Assembly: GCF_937951745.1 (NCBI RefSeq)
Contig: NZ_CALFBQ010000019.1
Location: 17,151 to 81,150 of the forward strand
Direction of reading: 5' to 3'
Source of the DNA: an uncultured Chloroflexus sp.
GTDB taxonomy: Bacteria > Chloroflexota > Chloroflexia > Chloroflexales > Chloroflexaceae
DNA: 64,000 nucleotides
This document shows positions 44,032 through 54,231 of this stretch, one piece after another. The notes below the pieces were generated by a model. It was not told the DNA's origin, did not search any database, and saw only the letters and a list, made by a program, of their open reading frames with translations. The translations under genes were made by a program, and so were the position numbers. The stretch's first letter is position 1; each line of letters begins with the position of its first letter.

Positions 44032-44114
44032 GCTGAGAGATTACAATGCATGGTAGCATTGGTGGTATGCGCTTAGCGTTGTGGGTGCTTGCCAAGGTTC
44101 ATTCATCTCTCAGC
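44032..44114 (+). other. Inverted repeat in the htpG leader/promoter region
   Basis: GCTGAGAGAT (44032-44041) and ATCTCTCAGC (44105-44114) are exact complements 63 bases apart. A smaller hairpin, CAATGC-atggta-GCATTG, lies inside (44044-44061). The second arm ends just before the ribosome binding site GAGGGAGG at 44121. It could be a regulatory stem, but no known heat-shock element (CIRCE, ROSE) matches. Confidence 0.4.
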
Positions 44115-44131
44115 AATAGCGAGGGAGGCGT

Positions 44132-46021
44132 ATGACAACGGAACCGTTGACGGAAACCGGACGACAATCTCATACCTTCAAGGCCGAAGTACAGCAGGTG
44201 CTGTACATTCTGGCCCATTCACTCTACACCGACCGCGAAATCTTCCTGCGTGAGTTGATCTCGAACGCTTCCGACGCGATCAACCGGGTGCAGTTCGAGA
44301 TGCTGACCAACCGCGAGGTGCGCAATCCTGAACTCGAACCGCAAATCACGATTGAGGTCAACAAAGAGGCGCGCACGCTTTCAATCAGCGATACCGGTAT
44401 CGGTATGACCGCCGAGGAGATGGTCGAGCATCTCGGTACGATTGCCCAGTCGGCGGCGCGCGCGTTTGTGAAACAGGCCGGCGAAGGGGCTAAGCAAACC
44501 GCCAGCGAAATCATTGGTCAATTTGGCGTCGGCTTCTACTCAGTATTTATGGTTGCCGATAAGGTGACGGTCGTGTCGCAGTCGTATCGGCCCGATGCGC
44601 CGGCGGCGATGTGGGAATCGAGCGGAGGCGATAGCTTTACTGTTGGCCCCGCCGAGCGCGCCCAACGCGGCACCACGATTACCCTCCATCTCAAAGAGGA
44701 TGCAACCGAGTTCGCTGATCCGTGGCGGATCGAACAGATTGTCCGCCGCCACTCGAACTATGTCGCCTTCCCGATTATGCTCGATGGCCGCCAGATTAAC
44801 GCCCGCACCGCGATCTGGCGTAAGGCGCCGCGCGATGTCACCGCCGAAGAGTACAATGACTACTACCGCCAACTGACCCTTGATAGTCAGCCGCCGCTCA
44901 GCTATATTCATATCTCGACCGACGCGCCGGTTGATCTGCACGCAATTCTCTACATCCCGTCCCGCCGCGAGCGTGGTATCCTCGAACGGCGGATCGAAGG
45001 CCAGATTAAGCTCTATTCGCGCAAGGTGTTGATCCTCGAAGAGGCAAAGGATCTGCTGCCGGCCCACTTCCGCTTTATCGAAGGTGTGGTTGACAGCGAA
45101 GACTTACCGCTAAATGTCTCGCGCGAGAGTGTGCAGAGCGGTACTGCTGGCGGCTCGCCGGTGATGCAGCGCTTGCGCAAGACGCTCACTGCTCGCCTGA
45201 ACAAAGAGCTGAACGAGCTGGCCGAACGCGATCCCGAAAAATACCGCACTTTCTGGCAAGAGTTTGGCCCCTTTATCAAAGAGGGGATCGCAACCGATTA
45301 CGAGCACCGTAACGATTTGCTCAAGCTACTGCGCGTGCAGACGACTAAGAGCGGTGACGAGTGGATCACGCTGGCTACCTACAAAGAGCGCATGGTGCCC
45401 GGCCAGAAGGAGATTTACTACCTCATGGCGGCCAGCCGCGAGGCGGCGCTCAGTAGCCCGCACCTCGATCCGCTGCGCGCACGCGACATCGAGGTCATTC
45501 TCTTTACTGACCTCATGGACGGCTTTATGCTGTCGGGGTTGCGCGAGTATGAGGGTCTGCGCTTACGCAACATTGACGAGGGTGAGCTTGATTTGCCCGG
45601 TGAGGTTGAGCGGCCCACACCGGCGATTGACGATGCCCAATTTACCGCACTGGCCGAACGGATTGCAGCAACCTTGGGCGAGCGGCTGAAAGAGGTGCGC
45701 GCCTCGAAGGTGCTGCGCGATAGCCCGGCCCGCTTGGTCGCCGATGAGGCGGCGTTTGGCCGCGAGATGCAGCGCATCCAGCAGATGTTGGGCCATGAGG
45801 TGCAGACCGGACCGCGCATCTTGGAACTTAACCCGGCTCACCCCTTGATCGCTGCGCTAGCTCGCCGCGCTGCCGCTGATCCCAACGACCCGCTGATCCC
45901 GCTGGCCGCCGAGCAACTCTACGATAACGCGCTGTTGATCGAGGGCCTGCACCGCGACCCGGCAGCAATGGCGCCACGCATTTTGCGGCTGCTTGAATTA
46001 GCCGCCAATGTTGAACGGTAG
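44132..46021 (+). CDS. htpG: Molecular chaperone HtpG (Hsp90 family)
   Basis: 629 aa, full length. The N-terminal ATPase domain shows DREIFLRELISNASDAINR, ISDTGIGMT, IGQFGVGFYSVFMVAD and the GTTITLHLK loop. The middle domain has EGVVDSEDLPLNVSRE with its catalytic arginine, and the C-terminal dimerisation domain follows the DLPGEVERP linker. It assists folding of client proteins in the cytoplasm, mostly under heat or other stress. ATG 44132 has GGGAGG at good distance. The upstream region holds a long inverted repeat. Confidence 0.95.
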   Translation: MTTEPLTETGRQSHTFKAEVQQVLYILAHSLYTDREIFLRELISNASDAINRVQFEMLTNREVRNPELEPQITIEVNKEARTLSISDTGIGMTAEEMVEHLGTIAQSAARAFVKQAGEGAKQTASEIIGQFGVGFYSVFMVADKVTVVSQSYRPDAPAAMWESSGGDSFTVGPAERAQRGTTITLHLKEDATEFADPWRIEQIVRRHSNYVAFPIMLDGRQINARTAIWRKAPRDVTAEEYNDYYRQLTLDSQPPLSYIHISTDAPVDLHAILYIPSRRERGILERRIEGQIKLYSRKVLILEEAKDLLPAHFRFIEGVVDSEDLPLNVSRESVQSGTAGGSPVMQRLRKTLTARLNKELNELAERDPEKYRTFWQEFGPFIKEGIATDYEHRNDLLKLLRVQTTKSGDEWITLATYKERMVPGQKEIYYLMAASREAALSSPHLDPLRARDIEVILFTDLMDGFMLSGLREYEGLRLRNIDEGELDLPGEVERPTPAIDDAQFTALAERIAATLGERLKEVRASKVLRDSPARLVADEAAFGREMQRIQQMLGHEVQTGPRILELNPAHPLIAALARRAAADPNDPLIPLAAEQLYDNALLIEGLHRDPAAMAPRILRLLELAANVER

Positions 46022-46155
46022 CCGCAAAGAATTGGAAACGCAAGGGCGCAGAGAACGCAACGTGCGCAAAGGTGTTTGAAATTGGGGGTGTTAGTACAGT
46101 CGTACTTAAGCCCCCTACAATAATAAACTCTACCCCCTCTGCGCCTTTGCGTTTA
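46022..46155. repeat. Inverted pair of the dispersed ACGCAAAGGCGC repeat between htpG and pullulanase
   Basis: GAAACGCAAGGGCGCAGAG and ACGCAACGTGCGCAAAGG (46034-46074) face CTCTGCGCCTTTGCGTTTA (46137-46155). The second arm overlaps the pullulanase stop codon. The two genes are convergent. Confidence 0.55.
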
Positions 46156-49100
46156 CCGCTGACGGCGTGCAACGATCAACCCCGCCCCACCCAACGCTAT
46201 CACTGCCAGCACCATCCACACCCACCACCGCGCGCCACTACCGCCAGCAACCGGTGCCGGTTCGGCCGTGGGGGTAGGAACCGCCTCGGTAGGCGCTGAC
46301 ACCGAGGTAGCCGTTGGCACGGGATCAGGCGCTGCCACCAACGGACGCGGGCCAACGAACACCACTGTGGTGCGACCGAGCACACTGAATGTCCCATCAG
46401 CGCTGTAGCGCGATTGTGTCACCCGCTCGTCGCTCGAAGCGACCTGCACATCGTGCAAGCGTAGATCGCCGTTGGCCAGTTCGGGAATGGTGATTGTCAC
46501 CGGATCAGGCCGGGCGTTGAACAGCACCACCACCTGCCCAATGTTCGGATCAAGTCGCGTCAGGCCGTTGTCGCTGATGCTCATCACGATCAGGCCGGGG
46601 ATCTGATCCGGCCCATGATTGAAGAACGAGACCATCCGCTCGACCTCTGCGGCGGTACGTAGCCGGAAGAGTGGCGTACTACGACGAATACGCAGCATCT
46701 CGCGGAAGTGGTCGTAAGTGGCCCGCATCAGCGTTGCATCGGGTTTGAGATCAGGATTGGCCAACAATGGCGCCATGATCGGCCAGTTACTCTGATTGTC
46801 TCCCGCCGGCGGCAATCCCGATCCAAACGTGTTTTCTTGGCCACGCCAATCGATCCGATTGAACCAATCGGACGAGTTGTAGCTGTTGCGATCGAGCGAT
46901 TTCGAGCGCAGCAGTTCATCGCCGGCGTGGAAGAAGGGAATGCCCTGCGCCAGCGCGGTCAGCGAGAGGCCGAGTTGCGCCATGCGCGCCCGCTCGACGA
47001 TCGGCGTGGTGGCAGCCGCTTTGAGCTGCACCGCATCGAACAGCGTCTCGTTGTCGTGCGCTGACACGTAGACAATCTGCTCTTGCGGATCGAGTGTGTA
47101 GCCGCCGGCGGCGCCGCGGTATTTGATCTGCTCGCCGGGCACGGTACGGCCTTCGTAGTTGACCATGCGGTACGTCTTAAGATTGCCAGCTAACCCTAGC
47201 TTAATCAGGTCGGTTTCGGCAAGAAGCTTAATCCGCTGTGCATCGGGCGTGCCTTGCGGAAAGTCGCTCGGATCAGTGGCGAGACCGGAAATGAACCCCT
47301 GCAAGCGCGGATCATCGAAGGGGCCGCCGCCACGCGCTGCATCGCGCAGCCGGTCTGAGAAGGTGCCAATGCCGGTGCCGGCCATATTGAACTGGGTCGC
47401 GTTGATGCCGCGCACGTTGTTGGCAACCTCGCCGAAGTTCCAGCCCTCGCCGTAAACGATAATCGATGTGCCATCCACCCCGTCGCGTTCAAGGGTCAAC
47501 GCATCGAGCGCCGCCCGTACCGCGAGCATGTTGTCCTTCATGTGGTGGCCCATCAGGTCGAAGCGGAAGCCATCGACCTTGTACTGTTTCGCCCACAACA
47601 CCACCGAGTCGACCATCAGCTTTTCCATCATACGATGCTCGGTGGCAGTATTAGCGCAGCAGGTCGAAGTCGTCACATTGCCGTCGCCGTCGAGCCGGTG
47701 GTAATAACCGGGCACGATCCGGTCGAGCACCGAACGCGGATTCTGACCGCTGGCGTTAGTGTGGTTGTAGACCACATCCATCACGACCCGCAAACCGGTC
47801 TGGTTGAGCGCCTGCACCATCTCACGGAATTCAAGGATGCGCTGCGGGCCATCGGGGTTCGTGCTATAACTGCCTTCCGGAACTGAGTAGTGATAGGGAT
47901 CGTACCCCCAGTTGAAGCCGTCGAGATCACGGATTGGCTCGATCAGAGCTTGCTGCTCAGGCGAATCAGGCGGCAGCGCGCGCAGTTGCTCGTAAGGCAA
48001 CGGCACTTGCCGCTCGCGAATCTCTTCGATGGTGGCAATATCGAACGCCGGCAAGAGATGAACGTGTGTCACCCCGGCCTCGGCCAGTTCGGCCAGATGA
48101 CGCATCCCAACACTCTCACGCACGGTAAAGGCGCGGAAGGTACCGCGCAAATCAGCCGGCACTGTTTCGTCGAGAATGCTAAAATCGCGCACGTGCAGCT
48201 CGTAGAGCACCACATCTTCGGGCGCGGCCAACGGTGGCTTGGGCAACGTCTCCCATCCGGGCGGCTGCAAAGCCGGATCGTTCAGATCGATAATCTGGCT
48301 GCGGGTGCTGTTGGCGCTCAGCGACACTGAATACGGGTCAGTGACCAGATTCGTCACTACCCGGCCCTCACTCGGCACATAGACATCAACTTCAAACAGG
48401 TAATACTGACCGATCCAGCTTGCCTCGCCACGAATGCTCCAGACGCCGGTCGCAGCATCGAGCGTCATCGGTAAGACCACTGCGCGCGTATCAGGGTTGA
48501 CATCGGCGAAGCGGTGCAAACGCACTTGTCGAGCGGTTGGCGCCCAGACTCGGATCGTGGGCAAGCCGTCCTCGATGGTCACGCCAAGTGGGCCGTCGTA
48601 GGGAAAGAGTGCATCAAGCGCGCCGGGAATCTGCACGCGGGTCGCATCGAGCGGCTGGTCATTCTCATCGTACATCGCCACCACCAACTGGCCGCGGGTG
48701 AGACCGATCAGGCGCGCGCGGTCGAGCGGCGGCAGCTTAAAGGCGCTAAAGCCGGCCAAATGCGGGAACTTGGCTAATGCCGGGCCGGGGCCGGCCGGGG
48801 TAAAGGTCAGATCAAACCGTTGCCCACCCATCACCCCTTGCGGCGTCAGTTTGATCGCACCAGCCGGGTCACTAAACAGGGCGTAACGATACCGTGGTGT
48901 GCCGATCACATTCCACACAATCGTCTCGGCATCAACCCAATAAGCGCGAGCGCGCGAAATATCGCCCTTTGGCGCACCGGCGGTTGAAATCGTCACTTCA
49001 CCACTCCCTGCGTTATAGCCGACGTACACCTCGCCGCCTTCGGCAACTTTCATCACAAACGGCGGGCCATTGGGGCCACCCTCACCAATCGCACCCCCCA

Positions 49101-49686
49101 GCGTCTCACCAATCGCCAACCGCAAGCGATACTCACCGGCGGGAATGCGATTGGTGGTAAAGGTATACAACCCATCGCCATCAGGGTCTTGCAGCCACGA
49201 ACCGAGGCAGGTGGGATCATCGGCGGCAGCGCAACCGAGCGCGGGCTGAAAATCGCCTACGGCAACGATCAGCGGCGTGTTGATACTATCAGTCACCCAA
49301 TGGGTCTTGTGGTCGTAGACAAAACGCACTGTGGTAGGTACAGACACCTGCAACGGAATGTTTGGCCCATCGCGGCGGGCATTAAGACCGTAATTCTCAG
49401 CCCAGCTATCGTTGAGCGCGACTTTATACTCATAGGAGCCTGCCGGCAAGTCAAACCGCGCGCTCCACACATCAACTGCGGGGTCGTAGGTCAGGTAGGT
49501 AATGCTGCACGACGGCTGCCAATCGCCGGGACAACCAAGCACACGTTGAATCGTACCGGGAATGGTGACGGTTTTGGGATCAGGCGTGGTTTGCGCCGCA
49601 ATCGGCAAGGCAGCCAGCGACCACACCAGCCACAACGAGACTGCGAGCGCCAACAGCGCGCGCCGGCGCCAAAAACGAAGCTGCAT
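46153..49686 (-). CDS. Secreted type I pullulanase (GH13) with membrane anchor
   Basis: 1177 aa, exported (signal [20 protein letters not shown]). Two starch-binding-like beta modules with pullulanase repeats ([20 protein letters not shown], then [12 protein letters not shown]) come first, then a CBM48-type domain. The GH13 catalytic domain has the type I pullulanase signature [34 protein letters not shown] (nucleophile Asp near 705), YGEGWNFGE (acid/base Glu near 743) and HDNETL (about 875). The end is a Pro/Thr-rich linker and one membrane helix (about 1150-1170) with RRQR after it. It debranches alpha-1,6 links of pullulan or glycogen outside the cell. ATG 49686 follows GGGTGA. Confidence 0.92.
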   Translation of the reverse strand: MQLRFWRRRALLALAVSLWLVWSLAALPIAAQTTPDPKTVTIPGTIQRVLGCPGDWQPSCSITYLTYDPAVDVWSARFDLPAGSYEYKVALNDSWAENYGLNARRDGPNIPLQVSVPTTVRFVYDHKTHWVTDSINTPLIVAVGDFQPALGCAAADDPTCLGSWLQDPDGDGLYTFTTNRIPAGEYRLRLAIGETLGGAIGEGGPNGPPFVMKVAEGGEVYVGYNAGSGEVTISTAGAPKGDISRARAYWVDAETIVWNVIGTPRYRYALFSDPAGAIKLTPQGVMGGQRFDLTFTPAGPGPALAKFPHLAGFSAFKLPPLDRARLIGLTRGQLVVAMYDENDQPLDATRVQIPGALDALFPYDGPLGVTIEDGLPTIRVWAPTARQVRLHRFADVNPDTRAVVLPMTLDAATGVWSIRGEASWIGQYYLFEVDVYVPSEGRVVTNLVTDPYSVSLSANSTRSQIIDLNDPALQPPGWETLPKPPLAAPEDVVLYELHVRDFSILDETVPADLRGTFRAFTVRESVGMRHLAELAEAGVTHVHLLPAFDIATIEEIRERQVPLPYEQLRALPPDSPEQQALIEPIRDLDGFNWGYDPYHYSVPEGSYSTNPDGPQRILEFREMVQALNQTGLRVVMDVVYNHTNASGQNPRSVLDRIVPGYYHRLDGDGNVTTSTCCANTATEHRMMEKLMVDSVVLWAKQYKVDGFRFDLMGHHMKDNMLAVRAALDALTLERDGVDGTSIIVYGEGWNFGEVANNVRGINATQFNMAGTGIGTFSDRLRDAARGGGPFDDPRLQGFISGLATDPSDFPQGTPDAQRIKLLAETDLIKLGLAGNLKTYRMVNYEGRTVPGEQIKYRGAAGGYTLDPQEQIVYVSAHDNETLFDAVQLKAAATTPIVERARMAQLGLSLTALAQGIPFFHAGDELLRSKSLDRNSYNSSDWFNRIDWRGQENTFGSGLPPAGDNQSNWPIMAPLLANPDLKPDATLMRATYDHFREMLRIRRSTPLFRLRTAAEVERMVSFFNHGPDQIPGLIVMSISDNGLTRLDPNIGQVVVLFNARPDPVTITIPELANGDLRLHDVQVASSDERVTQSRYSADGTFSVLGRTTVVFVGPRPLVAAPDPVPTATSVSAPTEAVPTPTAEPAPVAGGSGARWWVWMVLAVIALGGAGLIVARRQR

Positions 49687-49728
49687 AGCGATCACCCATG
49701 ATAGTTGGCAGCGAAACTATTTGCGCGT

Positions 49729-49756
49729 AGTATAGCAGGTTGCGGGAACAATGCAA
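49729..49756 (-). promoter_or_regulatory. Promoter of the pullulanase gene
   Basis: On the minus strand TTGCAT (49756-49751) is followed after 16 bp by TATACT (49734-49729) with a TGC extension. The start codon is 43 bases beyond. This fits the promoter type found before the SRPBCC gene and hppA. Confidence 0.55.
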
Positions 49757-49773
49757 CTATGACAAGAGCGCAT

Positions 49774-49798
49774 CAGGGCGGGTCTTAAACCCGCCCTG
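49774..49798. repeat. REP-like palindrome, AGGGCGGGT family, copy 1
   Basis: CAGGGCGGGT (49774-49783), loop CTTAA, ACCCGCCCTG (49789-49798): a perfect 10-bp stem just downstream of the SRPBCC gene. Its core AGGGCGGGT..ACCCGCCCT returns at 57723-57747. Confidence 0.6.
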
Positions 49799-49846
49799 AC
49801 GAGACGCCCTCTGAGCGTGCGACTGCCGCAGCACCCTTACCATTCA

Positions 49847-50422
49847 TCACCCATTGCCGCCGATCCACGCATGAAAATCGGCATCGATGGCGCGAGTAAA
49901 GCCGGTGATCATATGGTTCATCTTATGTTCCATCGCCCGCTCGCCGATCGCTTGTAACACATTGCTCGGCATCACCCACAGCACTCGCGGCACAGGAATC
50001 GTCATCGCTAATTCGACAGTATATTCGATATCAGTGCCATTGGCATGCGGGTAGAAGACCGCCTCGGCGAAGAGTTGGCCGGGAAAGACAAATCCTGTCA
50101 AATCGATGGGCGGGCCATCATCAACCGGCACAATCCGAATAGCACGGTGCGGTTCAAAGATGGCGGTAACATCGAAGTAGCCAGCCATCGCATGGCCATG
50201 ACCATCAGTAGCACCGACCACGAGGCGGTAGCGATTGGGCGCGTAGGCGAAGACCTCAATCACATCCGGCAATAGGCTAAAGACCGCAGGAATATCGCAG
50301 AAATACTCAAAGGCCAGCTCGAGTGGGCCGTTGAAGCGGAAGAGGTGGACAGCAGCACCGTTGAGATCGACGGCTCGACGACGATCATCGTTGGCGATAG
50401 AGGGCGTGTAGGGCGCCGACAT
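49847..50422 (-). CDS. SRPBCC-fold protein (DUF1997-like)
   Basis: 191 aa, cytoplasmic, no signal. Segments GPLELAFEYFCDIPAVFSLLPDVIEVF and TDIEYTVELAMTIPVPRVLWVMPSN (read in parts) give the START/SRPBCC ligand-binding fold. The C-terminal helix (IGERAMEHKMNHMITGF) resembles DUF1997 proteins known mostly from cyanobacteria and plants. Ligand unknown. The frame continues upstream to 50662, but ATG 50422 has GAGGAGC at good distance and homology starts there. Confidence 0.7.
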   Translation of the reverse strand: MSAPYTPSIANDDRRRAVDLNGAAVHLFRFNGPLELAFEYFCDIPAVFSLLPDVIEVFAYAPNRYRLVVGATDGHGHAMAGYFDVTAIFEPHRAIRIVPVDDGPPIDLTGFVFPGQLFAEAVFYPHANGTDIEYTVELAMTIPVPRVLWVMPSNVLQAIGERAMEHKMNHMITGFTRAIDADFHAWIGGNG

Positions 50423-50489
50423 AGACGCTCCTCGGCGCAGCTTCAGCAGTGAAACTGCACAAATTTCATATATGACATCAATTACCGCT

Positions 50490-50518
50490 AGTATAGCATC
50501 TCCATGCGCTTTATGCAA
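50490..50518 (-). promoter_or_regulatory. Promoter of the SRPBCC gene
   Basis: On the minus strand TTGCAT (50518-50513), 17-bp spacer, TATACT (50495-50490) with TGC just before it. The start codon lies 67 bases further on. Clear example of the extended -10 type seen several times in the window. Confidence 0.6.
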
Positions 50519-50627
50519 GCGCAGACACACCGGCAAGGATTGACGTTTTGCTTTTTGCGTAATAGAATGAGACACAGAACCGCGACAACAGCGCCGCAAC
50601 GAAGCTAGCGGCGGGAAGGAGCGATCA

Positions 50628-50873
50628 ATGTCAGTCAAAGAGAGCGGCGGCATCTTTAGCATGATGTTCCGTGAGGTTGGTCTTTTCTGGGAGCAAGCGT
50701 GGAAGTGGGCTGAAGATCAGGCCAAAGCCGATCGTGAGCAAGAGAAGGTCGATCAACAGCGCCGGCTGGCCGAAGCGCAGGCCCGCCTGCTCGAGCAAAT
50801 CCGGCTTGCCAAAGAGGCCGGCCTTGATGTTGATCGGATTATGGCTGTGATGCAACAAGAATTGAAGAAATAA
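50628..50873 (+). CDS. Small charged coiled-coil protein
   Basis: 81 aa, not recognised. It starts MSVKESGGIFSMMFREVGLF and is mostly a long charged helix (about 25-65; DQAKADREQEKVDQQRRLAEAQ in short pieces) with coiled-coil pattern, ending MAVMQQELKK. GGAAGGAG precedes the ATG by six bases. A terminator follows immediately. These two signals argue that it is a true gene despite its size. It might bind another protein by its helix. Confidence 0.7.
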   Translation: MSVKESGGIFSMMFREVGLFWEQAWKWAEDQAKADREQEKVDQQRRLAEAQARLLEQIRLAKEAGLDVDRIMAVMQQELKK

Positions 50874-50898
50874 TTCCTCTGGGAATAGTTACGGAACA

Positions 50899-50925
50899 GC
50901 GGGGCGGCTCACCGCCCCGCATTTT
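50899..50925 (+). terminator. Rho-independent terminator after the small protein gene
   Basis: GCGGGGCGG (50899-50907), loop CTCA, CCGCCCCGC (50912-50920), then ATTTT. A 9-bp GC stem with a short T-run, 26 bases after the stop. Confidence 0.75.
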
Positions 50926-51032
50926 GCATGATTACCGCCGCACTCGCTTCTCGCATGTCGGCTATAATAAGCCGGTAGGAATCAGCGCGTCGCGCTGAGC
51001 ATAAGCGTTGATAACCAGCCCGAGGAAGCGGC

Positions 51033-52475
51033 ATGCCCAAAGATGTTATTACCCAACGCAGCGTTGATTATAACCAGTGGTACCTTGATATTGTGCGCGA
51101 AGCCGATCTGGCCGAAGTTGCCGAGGTCGTGCGCGGCTGCATCGTGGTTAAAGCGCATGGCTGGGCCATCTGGGAATTGATGCAACGCGCGCTCGATGAC
51201 CGGATTAAAGCCACCGGACATTCAAATGTGCAGTTCCCTTTGCTTATTCCCAAGAGCTTTATCATGAAAGAGGCCGAGCACGTCGAGGGCTTCGCGCCGG
51301 AAGTAGCCGAAGTCACCCGTGCCGGCGGTGAAGAGCTGGCCGAACCGTATGTCATTCGCCCGACCAGCGAGACAATTATCGGCTATTTCTACAGCAAGTG
51401 GATCCGCTCGTACCGCGATCTGCCGCTGCTCTATAACCAGTGGGCGAACGTGATGCGTTGGGAAATGCGCACCCGCCCTTTCCTGCGCACCGCCGAATTC
51501 TGGTGGCAAGAGGGTCATACCGCCCACGCGACCGAAGCGGAAGCCGAGGAAGAGACGTTGCGCATCCTCCATGAGGTCTACGCCGATTTTGTCGAACGAG
51601 AGATGGCGGTACCGGTGATTCGCGGTCTCAAGACCGAAAAAGAGAAATTTCCCGGCGCACTCCGTTCGTATTGTATTGAGGCGATGATGCAAGACGGGCG
51701 CGCGTTACAGGCTGGCACTTCACATAACCTTGGCCAGAATTTCGCCCGCGCCTTTGATATTACGTTTACCGATCAGAACAATACCATCCAGTATGCGTGG
51801 ACGACCAGTTGGGGGGTGAGTACTCGTCTGATCGGCGCACTTATTATGACCCATTCTGATGATGAAGGACTGGTGCTGCCGCCGCGTCTAGCCCCAATTC
51901 AGGTTGTGGTGGTGCCGATCTACAAGAATGATGAAGAGCGCAGCACGGTGATGGCAGCCGTTGCCCGCATGACTGCCGCATGGAAAGGCCGGCTGCGGTT
52001 TAAGGTTGATGACCGCGACAACTATAGCCCCGGCTATAAGTTTAACGAGTGGGAATTGAAGGGGGTGCCGGTGCGGATCGAGATCGGGCCAAAGGACGTG
52101 GCGAAAGAGACGGTTGCGCTCGCGCGCCGCGATATTCCCGGCAAAGCCGGCAAGAGCTTCGTGCCGCAGGCCGGCCTGACCGAGCGGATCGAGGCACTGT
52201 TGGAAGAAATGCAGACCACTCTCTTCCAGCGCGCCCTTGCCTTCCGCGAGGCCCATACCGCCGATGTAACCACCTACGACGAACTGAAAGAGCAAGTTGA
52301 GCGCGGTTTTGCCCGCGCATTCTGGGCCGGCGATACCACCGACGAAAAGCGCATCCAAGAGGAGACGCGGGCAACCATCCGCTGTATTCCGCTGGAACAA
52401 CCCGGCACGGTTGGCCGCTGCATCTACACCGGGCGCGAAACCGATCGGCAAGTCATCTTTGCCCGCGCCTATTAA
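51033..52475 (+). CDS. proS: Proline-tRNA ligase, archaeal/eukaryote-like type (ProS type 3)
   Basis: 480 aa, class II synthetase that loads proline on tRNA-Pro. The N-terminus goes straight to the class II core (IWELMQRALDDRIKATGHSNVQFPLLIP), motif 2 is in NVMRWEMRTRPFLRTAEFWWQEGHTAHAT, and motif 3 is in GVSTRLIGALIM. There is no INS editing domain between motifs 2 and 3, and there is a C-terminal zinc-binding-like extension after the anticodon domain (PGYKFNEWELKGVPVRIEIGP). This is the short type found in archaea, eukaryotes and some bacteria. TATAAT at 50963-50968 may be its -10. The ATG has GAGGAAGCGGC before it. Confidence 0.93.
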   Translation: MPKDVITQRSVDYNQWYLDIVREADLAEVAEVVRGCIVVKAHGWAIWELMQRALDDRIKATGHSNVQFPLLIPKSFIMKEAEHVEGFAPEVAEVTRAGGEELAEPYVIRPTSETIIGYFYSKWIRSYRDLPLLYNQWANVMRWEMRTRPFLRTAEFWWQEGHTAHATEAEAEEETLRILHEVYADFVEREMAVPVIRGLKTEKEKFPGALRSYCIEAMMQDGRALQAGTSHNLGQNFARAFDITFTDQNNTIQYAWTTSWGVSTRLIGALIMTHSDDEGLVLPPRLAPIQVVVVPIYKNDEERSTVMAAVARMTAAWKGRLRFKVDDRDNYSPGYKFNEWELKGVPVRIEIGPKDVAKETVALARRDIPGKAGKSFVPQAGLTERIEALLEEMQTTLFQRALAFREAHTADVTTYDELKEQVERGFARAFWAGDTTDEKRIQEETRATIRCIPLEQPGTVGRCIYTGRETDRQVIFARAY

Positions 52476-52496
52476 TGTGTGTCGCCGAGGAGCGCT

Positions 52497-53342
52497 ATGA
52501 GCACAACGTTAACCAACTTAGCCGCCTTCATCCGCGAGCGCCTGCCGCAGACCAGAGAACGCTTGTGCAAAGCCGTACAAGCCGAAAGCAGCGGCTATGC
52601 CGCTATTCCTGCCGCTGACTTAAGCCCAGCCCTGCAACGTTCGGTTGAAACGATCTGCGCGCTCTTCGGCGACAACGATAGCGGGCCGGTCAACGAATGG
52701 GCACCCCAAATCGGCGAGCGCCGCGCCCGCATGGGGCTCTCACTTGACGATATGATGACCGTGGTGACACGTATTCGCGAGTTTTGCTGGCAAGAACTCG
52801 ATGCGTTTGGCAGCGACCGGCTTGCCATCGGCGATGTGCGGCGCTTCGAGGATGCGATCAATGAGTTTAACCGGCTGTTGCTGCTCGGTTATAGCCAAGC
52901 AATGCTGGCCCTTCAGCAAGAGTTGCGCGATCAGGCCGAGCAGATCGAGGCCCAACAACAGACCATCCGCGAGTTGAGTACACCGATCTTACCGCTCTAC
53001 GAAGGGATTTTGGTCTTGCCGTTGGTCGGCGCTATCGATAGCTTCCGCGCCGGTCAGATTATGGAACGCCTGCTCACCGCCATCGCCGAGCGTCAGTCAG
53101 ATATTGTGATTATTGATATTACCGGCGTACCGGTGATCGATACCGCAGTCGCCAATTACCTCTTGCAAACCGCACGGGCAGCCCAACTGATCGGCGCGCA
53201 AGTGATTTTGGTCGGGATTGGCCCTGAAATCGCCCAGACCATCGTGCAACTAGGCGTTGATCTGCGTAACATTCAGATTGGTGCAAATCTCCAAGCGGGG
53301 ATTGAATTGGCATTGAGCCAGTTGGGGTATACGATTCGCTAA
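52497..53342 (+). CDS. RsbR-like STAS protein, paralog 1
   Basis: 281 aa. The N-terminal 130 residues are a helical RsbR-type sensor domain. After the heptad-like QAEQIEAQQQTIREL linker comes a STAS domain (about 160-275) with IIDITGVPVIDTAVANYLL and GPEIAQTIVQLGVDL. These two threonine-containing motifs correspond to the phosphorylated sites of Bacillus RsbR, which together with RsbS holds the kinase RsbT in stressosomes. Neither RsbS nor RsbT is adjacent. ATG 52497 has GAGGAGCGCT. It is 21 bp after proS and 23 bp before the second copy. Confidence 0.88.
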   Translation: MSTTLTNLAAFIRERLPQTRERLCKAVQAESSGYAAIPAADLSPALQRSVETICALFGDNDSGPVNEWAPQIGERRARMGLSLDDMMTVVTRIREFCWQELDAFGSDRLAIGDVRRFEDAINEFNRLLLLGYSQAMLALQQELRDQAEQIEAQQQTIRELSTPILPLYEGILVLPLVGAIDSFRAGQIMERLLTAIAERQSDIVIIDITGVPVIDTAVANYLLQTARAAQLIGAQVILVGIGPEIAQTIVQLGVDLRNIQIGANLQAGIELALSQLGYTIR

Positions 53343-53365
53343 CCGATACGTTTGGTGATACTGCG

Positions 53366-54226
53366 ATGCCCAAAGTTTTTGCTGACATTGTTGCCTTTGC
53401 CGAAACTGACTTAGCCGCTACTGTTGAATCATTTGTTGATCGCCTGCGCGCGCAGCAGCCAAACTACGCCGCGATGGATCGAATGGCACTCCTCCAAGCC
53501 GTTACGACTTCACTACGTACCCTCCTGCATGCGATCAGCACCGACGATCTCCAGCCGTTTCTCGCCCATGCCCGCGCGGTTGGCGAAGCACGCGCGGCGA
53601 GCGGCTTTATTGCTGCGGATATGTTTGCCGCCCTCAACGAATTGCGGCATGTGACATGGAATATCGTTGAAGCGTTTGACCGCGACCGCAGCATCGTAAC
53701 GATCCACCACGTTCGGCGCATTGAAGATCTCTTGCAAGAGTTCGGCAAGACGCTGCTCACTAGCTTTAGCACCGTCTACCGCACGATGCAAGCCCAGATT
53801 CACGATCAGGCCGAGCAGATCGAAGCGCAACAACAGACCATCCGCGAGCTGAGCACGCCAATCTTGCCGCTCTACGAAGGGATTTTAGTTTTACCACTGG
53901 TTGGCGTCATCGATAGCCTCCGCGCTGGCCAAATCATGGAACGCCTCCTTACCGCTATCGCCGAGCGTCAGTCAGATATCGTGATTATCGATATTACCGG
54001 CGTGCCAGTGATCGATACCGCCGTCGCCAATTATCTCTTGCAAACTGCGCGGGCGGCGCAATTGATCGGCGCGCAGGTGATCTTGGTAGGGATTGGCCCC
54101 GAAATCGCGCAGACGATCGTCCAGCTTGGCGTTGACCTGAGCGGCATTGCTATCGGCGCCAACCTGCAAACTGGGATCGAATTGGCCTTACAGCGTACCG
54201 GACGTGCCATTAGGCCGGCGGCATAA
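53366..54226 (+). CDS. RsbR-like STAS protein, paralog 2
   Basis: 286 aa with the same plan as its neighbours. The sensor half (LLQAVTTSLRTLLHAISTDDL) differs strongly from paralog 1, while the linker and STAS half are almost identical at protein and DNA level (RQSDIVIIDITGVPVIDTAV, EIAQTIVQLGVDLSG). So the three copies probably recognise different signals but act on the same partner. The start ATG has no strong site. The gap to paralog 3 holds a copy of the ACGCAAAGGCGC repeat (54232-54256). Confidence 0.87.
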   Translation: MPKVFADIVAFAETDLAATVESFVDRLRAQQPNYAAMDRMALLQAVTTSLRTLLHAISTDDLQPFLAHARAVGEARAASGFIAADMFAALNELRHVTWNIVEAFDRDRSIVTIHHVRRIEDLLQEFGKTLLTSFSTVYRTMQAQIHDQAEQIEAQQQTIRELSTPILPLYEGILVLPLVGVIDSLRAGQIMERLLTAIAERQSDIVIIDITGVPVIDTAVANYLLQTARAAQLIGAQVILVGIGPEIAQTIVQLGVDLSGIAIGANLQTGIELALQRTGRAIRPAA

Positions 54227-54231
54227 GAACT

